Source of the DNA: Bacillota bacterium
GTDB taxonomy: Bacteria; Bacillota; Dethiobacteria; DTU022
DNA length: 64,000 nt
Direction: 5' to 3'
NCBI GenBank assembly: GCA_011389985.1
Contig: JAABTH010000008.1
Location: 1-64,000, forward strand
Each line of letters starts with the position of its first letter. Positions within the stretch are counted from its first letter, which is position 1. Shown here one piece after another: positions 58,471-64,000 of the stretch. The notes under the pieces were generated by a model that did not search any database, had not been told where the DNA came from, and saw only the letters and a program-made list of their open reading frames with translations. A program made the translations under genes and the position numbers.

Positions 58471-60144
58471 TTAGAAATTTATCTGCTGCTGGTATTCCCC
58501 GAAAACATCCCTGAGAACACCACAAATCTCTCCCAGTGTCGCATAAGCCTTAACGGCAGTGAGAATATATGGCATAAGGTTATCGCTTCCCTGTGCTGCC
58601 CTGCGAAGCTCCTGCAGAGATTCGGCTACTTTACCCTGATTTCGTCTTAAACGGACTTCTTTGAGCCTCTCTACCTGACGCTGACTGGTTGCCGGATCCA
58701 TTTTCAACAGATCAATCGGCTGTTCACTGCTGGTTGTAAACTTGTTAACGCCAACAACAATGTGTTCAGCAGATTCCACTTCTTTTTGATACCGGTAAGC
58801 ACTTGACTGGATCTCTTTCTGGATAAAGCCATTTTCAATTGCTTCTACTGCCCCGCCAATTTCATCGATTTTATCGATATAGCTCCATACTTCCTGCTCG
58901 ATATGATCGGTAAGGGTCTCGACAAAATATGAGCCTCCCAGTGGATCTACTGTATCTGTTGCACCAATTTCATAACCGATAACCTGCTGGGTGCGCAAGG
59001 CAAGAAGAACCGAATGTTCACTGGGTAAGGCTAATGCCTCATCACGCGAGTTAGTATGAAGAGACTGGGTTCCGCCAAGCACAGCACTGAGGGCCTGGAA
59101 TGCGACTCGCATTATATTAATATCCGGCTGCTGAGCCGTGAGAGTTGAGCCTGCTGTCTGGGTATGAAACCTGAGCATGAGCGATCGAGGGTTTTTTGCT
59201 TTAAAACGCTCTTTCATCAAACGGGCCCAGATACGCCTGGCTGCCCTGAACTTGGCTATTTCTTCAAAGAAGTTTGAATGGGCATTGAAGAAAAAAGACA
59301 ACCGGGGAGCAAACATATCAACATCCATACCTGCTTTAATCGCTGCTTCAACATAGGCAATGGCATTGCTCAGAGTAAAAGCAACTTCCTGAACAGCAGT
59401 GGAACCTGCCTCCCTGATATGATAACCACTAATACTGATCGTGTTCCAGGTGGGTATATTCTCACCAGCATAGGCAAATATATCTACAATTAGGCGCATT
59501 GATTCACGGGGAGGGAAGATATAGGTTCCCCGGGCAACATATTCTTTCAAAATATCATTTTGAATAGTGCCGTTTATCTGGTCCATTGGAATTCCCTGTT
59601 TTTCAGCTACGGCCATGTACATAGCCAGTAAAACTGCCGCCGGCGAGTTGATCGTCATTGAAGTACTGACCTGATCCAGCGGTATTTTATCCATCAGTAT
59701 TTCCATGTCAGCCAGGGAATCAATTGCTACGCCTACTTTGCCCACTTCGCCGCGGGCAAGGGGGTGGTCGGAATCGTATCCAATCTGGGTCGGCAGGTCA
59801 AAGGCAACGCTTAAGCCGGTTTGTCCCTGGTCGAGCAGATAGCGAAAGCGTTCATTGGTTTCCTCGGCGCTGCCGAAACCGGCATACTGACGCATTGTCC
59901 AAAGCCGGCCCCTGTACATTGTCGGCTGGATCCCGCGGGTATAAGGATATTCACCCGGCCAGTTAAGTTTATCCATGTAGTCATAGTTTTCCATATCCAG
60001 CAAATCATATACACCTTCAAGCTCAAGATCTGATTCAAGCTTAAAAGTTTTACGCTCAGGGTGCTTTTCTTTAACCTTATTTAACTTTTCCAGCCAGGCT
60101 TTCTTGGCTTCATAAAGCATTTCTTTATTTTCGTTATCATACAC
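58471..60144 (-). CDS. Methylmalonyl-CoA mutase, large catalytic subunit
   Basis: [69 protein letters not shown]. Confidence 0.97.
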   Translation of the reverse strand: MYDNENKEMLYEAKKAWLEKLNKVKEKHPERKTFKLESDLELEGVYDLLDMENYDYMDKLNWPGEYPYTRGIQPTMYRGRLWTMRQYAGFGSAEETNERFRYLLDQGQTGLSVAFDLPTQIGYDSDHPLARGEVGKVGVAIDSLADMEILMDKIPLDQVSTSMTINSPAAVLLAMYMAVAEKQGIPMDQINGTIQNDILKEYVARGTYIFPPRESMRLIVDIFAYAGENIPTWNTISISGYHIREAGSTAVQEVAFTLSNAIAYVEAAIKAGMDVDMFAPRLSFFFNAHSNFFEEIAKFRAARRIWARLMKERFKAKNPRSLMLRFHTQTAGSTLTAQQPDINIMRVAFQALSAVLGGTQSLHTNSRDEALALPSEHSVLLALRTQQVIGYEIGATDTVDPLGGSYFVETLTDHIEQEVWSYIDKIDEIGGAVEAIENGFIQKEIQSSAYRYQKEVESAEHIVVGVNKFTTSSEQPIDLLKMDPATSQRQVERLKEVRLRRNQGKVAESLQELRRAAQGSDNLMPYILTAVKAYATLGEICGVLRDVFGEYQQQINF

Positions 60145-60193
60145 TAAGTCCTCTGCCCCCTTTCGGTATTAACCTGTTTCATTTCAATTACAA

Positions 60194-61063
60194 CTAAGAT
60201 AATATTTTCTTAATCATGGCCGGCACTTCATTAGGCAAACCGGCAACTTCCACACCGGCGGCATTAAGCGCTTTAACTTTGCTTTCAAAAGTACCTCTGC
60301 CTCTTTCAATAATAGCCCCGGCGTGTCCCATACGCTTACCCGGAGGCGCACTGCGACCGGCCAGATAAGCAATAACCGGTTTTTTCATCGACGAGGAAAT
60401 AAAAGTTGCAGCCTCTTCCTCTGAGCTTCCACCGATTTCACCCACAAGTATTACCGTTTTTGTTTCCGGATCTTCTTCAAAGCGCCTGAGCACATCTATG
60501 AAATTCAAACCGACGACTCTGTCACCGCCGAGACCAACAACCGTAGTGGTTCCAATATCATTTCCGGTCAGGTGACCTACAATTTCATAACAAAGGGTGC
60601 CACTGCGGGATACAATTCCCACCGGGCCGGGAACGAAATAACGGTTTGGCATAATACCAATCTTGGAACTTCCAGAGGAAACCAGACCAAAAGTATTGGG
60701 ACCCACAATTACTGCATTCTGTTTTTGGGCATAGGCCATAATATCCATGGCATCCTGCAGGGGGATATGTTCAGGAATAAGCACTATCAGCTTAACTCCT
60801 GCATCCAGCGCTTCAAATGCGGCGTCTCTGGCAAACGGTGCCGGTATAAAAAGAATACTGGCATCAACAGTTTCTTCCTCTATCGCCGCAAAAACAGTGT
60901 CGTAAACGGGGACTCCTTCAACATTCTGACCACCCTTACCAGGGGAGACCCCCGCGATTATATTTGTACCATATTCAAGCATTTGTGCCGTATGAAAAGA
61001 ACCCTGCTTGCCGGTAATACCCTGGACAAGCACACGGGTCTGTTTGTTAATAAATATTGACAT
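60194..61063 (-). CDS. sucD: Succinyl-CoA synthetase (ADP-forming) alpha subunit
   Basis: TRVLVQGITGKQGSFHTAQMLEYGTNI, GHAGAIIERGRGT. Confidence 0.95.
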   Translation of the reverse strand: MSIFINKQTRVLVQGITGKQGSFHTAQMLEYGTNIIAGVSPGKGGQNVEGVPVYDTVFAAIEEETVDASILFIPAPFARDAAFEALDAGVKLIVLIPEHIPLQDAMDIMAYAQKQNAVIVGPNTFGLVSSGSSKIGIMPNRYFVPGPVGIVSRSGTLCYEIVGHLTGNDIGTTTVVGLGGDRVVGLNFIDVLRRFEEDPETKTVILVGEIGGSSEEEAATFISSSMKKPVIAYLAGRSAPPGKRMGHAGAIIERGRGTFESKVKALNAAGVEVAGLPNEVPAMIKKILS

Positions 61064-61156
61064 TAGCTCTACTCCTTTCTTCTATGCAGTTTGAAACAAA
61101 AATCCTTAAAATAAGATTGGAAACTGTTCTACTTAAGTTCAAAACAGAACAGGTTC

Positions 61157-62266
61157 TCAAGATGCTTCGGTTAGATCAACGGCATGACGAACTGCTTCAT
61201 CCATTGAATTAAAGGTTTTAATGCCAACTTTTTCTAATATAGCCCGGCCTTCAGCTTCTTTAGTCCCCACAAGCCGGAAAGAAACCGGAAGATCAATACC
61301 TTTACTTTCTCGTACTTTAACAAAACCTTCCGCAACGATATCGCACCGGGTTATGCCGCCAAAAATATTTATCAATAATACCTTGGGGTTTGTACCGAGA
61401 AGCAGTTCTAATGCCTGGGCAGTTCTTTCAACACTGGCGCCTCCACCAAAATCAAGGAAATTGGCTGCTGCTCCTCCGTAGTGCTGAACCATGTCAAGAG
61501 TAGCCATTGTAATGCCTGCCCCATTGGCCATTACGGCAATATTACCATCAAGTTCCACATAAGCAATATCGAGTTCTTCAGCTTTTAACTCAAGGTCTGT
61601 TTTTTCCTTAACCCGCGGCAGCTGCGGATGACGGTAAAGAGCATCATCATCAATTGTAACCTTAGCATCGGCTGCCACCAGACCGTCAGGTGTAAGCGCC
61701 AATGGATTAATTTCCGCCAATTCCGCATCAAGCTCTCTAAACATTTTATACAGCTTGGGCAGCAGTTTGATAAATTCTTTTTGCAGGGCGCCGCTAACAC
61801 CCATCCTGCGGCAAATTTCACGGGTCATGTAATCCTGCAGTCCGATTGAAACATCAATCGGCCATTTGATCATCCGACCTTCAGCCACTTCTTCAACATC
61901 CATGCCCCCATCAAGAGAAGCAAGTACTACCGGGCAGCGTAAAGCTCCGTCAACTGTAAGAGCAAGGTATAGTTCCTGTTCAATTTGCAGTTTTTCTTCC
62001 ACCAGCAGTTTCTCAACAGTTAAGTCATTTAAACGCATATTGAGGATACGTTCTGCTTCTTTCCTGGCTTCACCGGGATTTGAGGCAAAAGCAATACCCC
62101 CGGCTTTACCTCTTTTACCGCTTAAAACCTGTGATTTAATTACTACATCCCCAAGCTCCGCAGCAGCTTCGGCAGCCTCTTCAGGGCTTTCAACTATTTT
62201 GCTGTGCGGCACAGGGATATCGTAGCGGTGAAACAACTTCTTTCCAAGGTATTCATAAAGCTTCAA
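61157..62266 (-). CDS. sucC: Succinyl-CoA synthetase (ADP-forming) beta subunit
   Basis: MKLYEYLGKKLFHRYDIPVP, VIKSQVLSGKRGKAGGI, INIFGGITRCDIVAEG. Confidence 0.95.
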   Translation of the reverse strand: MKLYEYLGKKLFHRYDIPVPHSKIVESPEEAAEAAAELGDVVIKSQVLSGKRGKAGGIAFASNPGEARKEAERILNMRLNDLTVEKLLVEEKLQIEQELYLALTVDGALRCPVVLASLDGGMDVEEVAEGRMIKWPIDVSIGLQDYMTREICRRMGVSGALQKEFIKLLPKLYKMFRELDAELAEINPLALTPDGLVAADAKVTIDDDALYRHPQLPRVKEKTDLELKAEELDIAYVELDGNIAVMANGAGITMATLDMVQHYGGAAANFLDFGGGASVERTAQALELLLGTNPKVLLINIFGGITRCDIVAEGFVKVRESKGIDLPVSFRLVGTKEAEGRAILEKVGIKTFNSMDEAVRHAVDLTEAS

Positions 62267-62305
62267 CTTAATTCCCCCATTCTCATAAGATGTTATAGTG
62301 CAATA

Positions 62306-63994
62306 TCAGTTGCTGTATTTCTTAAGCTTGTTGTAAAGGGTTGCCAGAGAAATATTTAAAGCCTGGGCAGCTTTCTTTTTGCCTTCAAGACTTTCACCAT
62401 ACCTGGTTAGAGCCAGTTTTAGCATCATTTCTTCCATTTTGTCAAGTGGAATAATTTCATCTATAATTTGCGGTTCACTTACCCCCAACCGCCCAATATA
62501 GGGAAGCAGGTGATGATACTCGATAACCTGACCTTCGGCTACTACCATGGAGCGTTCAATAGCGCTTTTCAATTCGCTGATATTCCCCGGCCATTCATAT
62601 TCGGACATCTCCTGCAGTGCCCGCGGCGATATTTCGGTAATCTTTTTACCCAGTTTACGATTTAACCGGTCGATAAGTGCTTCTGCAAGCAGATGTATAT
62701 CTTCAGACCGTTTCCGCAGCGGAGGAAGCTCAACTGTAACAAGGCTTAAAAGCCGGTAGAGTTTTTCAGAAAAATATCCCTGAATTGATGCCTGCAAAAG
62801 GTTCTCAGCAGTAGAGGCAATAATTCTGACATCTGCTGAAATAGGCTGCTCACCGCCAATGCGACAAAAGGTATTATTTTCGAGCAGCTGTTGCAGTCCT
62901 TTCTGCAAAAAAGGGTTAAGTGAATTTAATTCCTTGATAAAGAGGGTGCTGCCTTCAGCCAATTCTATTTTTCCAATCCTGGTGCGAAGTACTCCCGGCA
63001 TAGCGCCCTTTTCGCACCCAAAAAGTTCAATCTCCTGGAGTGAGTCGGGAACAGCTGAACAGTCAAATATAATTAACGGTCTTTTCTTGCGAGCGCTGTT
63101 ATTGTGGATAGCGTGAGCAAATAGAGCTTTTCCTGTACCACTTTCACCACTTAACAAAACAGCCGACTCGCTCCGGGCTGCTTTCCGTGCTTTCTCAATT
63201 GTAGCTGTATAAATTTTACTCTGGCCGGATAAAAATTCAAAGCTGAACCTGCTTCCGGAAATCTGGTCGATTTGAGCATAAAGGTTATCAATTATTGCAT
63301 TACTGTGCCGCAGTTCATCCATAAGTTTCAGAATATCTCCAACGGGCTGGAAAACAACTACCGCACCCATCAGTTCACCGTCAACTATAATCGGCGAAGC
63401 ATTAGAGATCACATCTGCATCTGAACCGCCAACATACGTGCGGTATCCTGTAACAGGCTTTTGCTGAATAAGAGACTGGGCCAAAGCTCCGTGCGGCGAC
63501 ACCTCAAATATACTTCTTCCAAGACGTTTACTCTCCGGTATACCTGTTACTCTCGTGAAAGCAGGGTTTACATATTTGATGATCCCCTTGTCATTAACTA
63601 CCTCTACCGCATCCTGAACGGCGCTTAATATTGCTCTCAGCTCACCCTGCAGCAAACGGGTTTCAAGCAGCTGTTCACGTGAATTGATGATAGCCCCGAG
63701 GAGGGAATTTGGTGTCAGGCATTCAAGCTTAGCTCCATTAACCAGCTTTCCGGCCAGGTAATCCCTGATTTTTGGTTCACCGGTTGCATCTAAAACAGTT
63801 TCCAATTCTGGCAATGCAACGATCTTGTCAAGATCTGCTGTAACAAAATAGTTTTTTTTCTCCGTCTCGGTAAACCAGTCGATCTGACCATCAGGGCAGG
63901 CTACTCCAACTATCTCAATTTCATCGCATTGCTGAAGAACACGGAACAGTTCAGCACTGCTGTTACCTTTTATTACTAACGCTGTTTTAATCAA
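62306..63994 (-). CDS. PAS + AAA+ (sigma-54 activator-like, degenerate) + Fis-type HTH transcriptional regulator
   Basis: PAS VEVVNDKGIIKYVNPAFTRVTG; Walker A GESGTGKALFAHAIH; GAMPGV in place of GAFTGA; ELPPLRKRSEDIHLL; C-terminal GKKKAAQALNISLATLYNKLKKY. Confidence 0.9.
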   Translation of the reverse strand: MIKTALVIKGNSSAELFRVLQQCDEIEIVGVACPDGQIDWFTETEKKNYFVTADLDKIVALPELETVLDATGEPKIRDYLAGKLVNGAKLECLTPNSLLGAIINSREQLLETRLLQGELRAILSAVQDAVEVVNDKGIIKYVNPAFTRVTGIPESKRLGRSIFEVSPHGALAQSLIQQKPVTGYRTYVGGSDADVISNASPIIVDGELMGAVVVFQPVGDILKLMDELRHSNAIIDNLYAQIDQISGSRFSFEFLSGQSKIYTATIEKARKAARSESAVLLSGESGTGKALFAHAIHNNSARKKRPLIIFDCSAVPDSLQEIELFGCEKGAMPGVLRTRIGKIELAEGSTLFIKELNSLNPFLQKGLQQLLENNTFCRIGGEQPISADVRIIASTAENLLQASIQGYFSEKLYRLLSLVTVELPPLRKRSEDIHLLAEALIDRLNRKLGKKITEISPRALQEMSEYEWPGNISELKSAIERSMVVAEGQVIEYHHLLPYIGRLGVSEPQIIDEIIPLDKMEEMMLKLALTRYGESLEGKKKAAQALNISLATLYNKLKKYSN

Positions 63995-64000
63995 AAGGTC

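Overview
The window is AT-rich, Firmicutes/Clostridia-like chromosomal DNA, mostly housekeeping and biosynthetic genes. Main blocks: rsmD and hisC; a T-box-led aminotransferase-hisH-hisF-pdxS-pdxT run; guaA/purF; an ~11 kb co-directional Ser/Thr kinase-FHA-PP2C signalling island (13264-24405); glnA with an ANTAR gene; pyrG; an intein-containing B12-dependent ribonucleotide reductase; an HD-GYP/DUF5317 pair; a five-tRNA cluster; rex; two PaaK-like ligases next to a Na+/solute symporter; an arg operon (argCJBDGH) with a T-box leader; and a methylmalonyl-CoA pathway cluster that resembles the syntrophic-propionate mmc locus. The best candidates for undescribed biology are: (a) the signalling island, which includes a membrane FHA protein whose trypsin-like ectodomain has lost all three catalytic residues, a receptor-like kinase with a repeat ectodomain, and a secreted orphan protein; (b) a degenerate sigma-54-type regulator (GAFTGA, Walker B and arginine-finger changes) next to the methylmalonyl-CoA genes; (c) an apparent CTG start codon for argH overlapping the argG stop; and (d) a terminator-bearing glnA leader next to an ANTAR gene. 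All calls come from reading the sequence and the supplied translations; no database searches were run.
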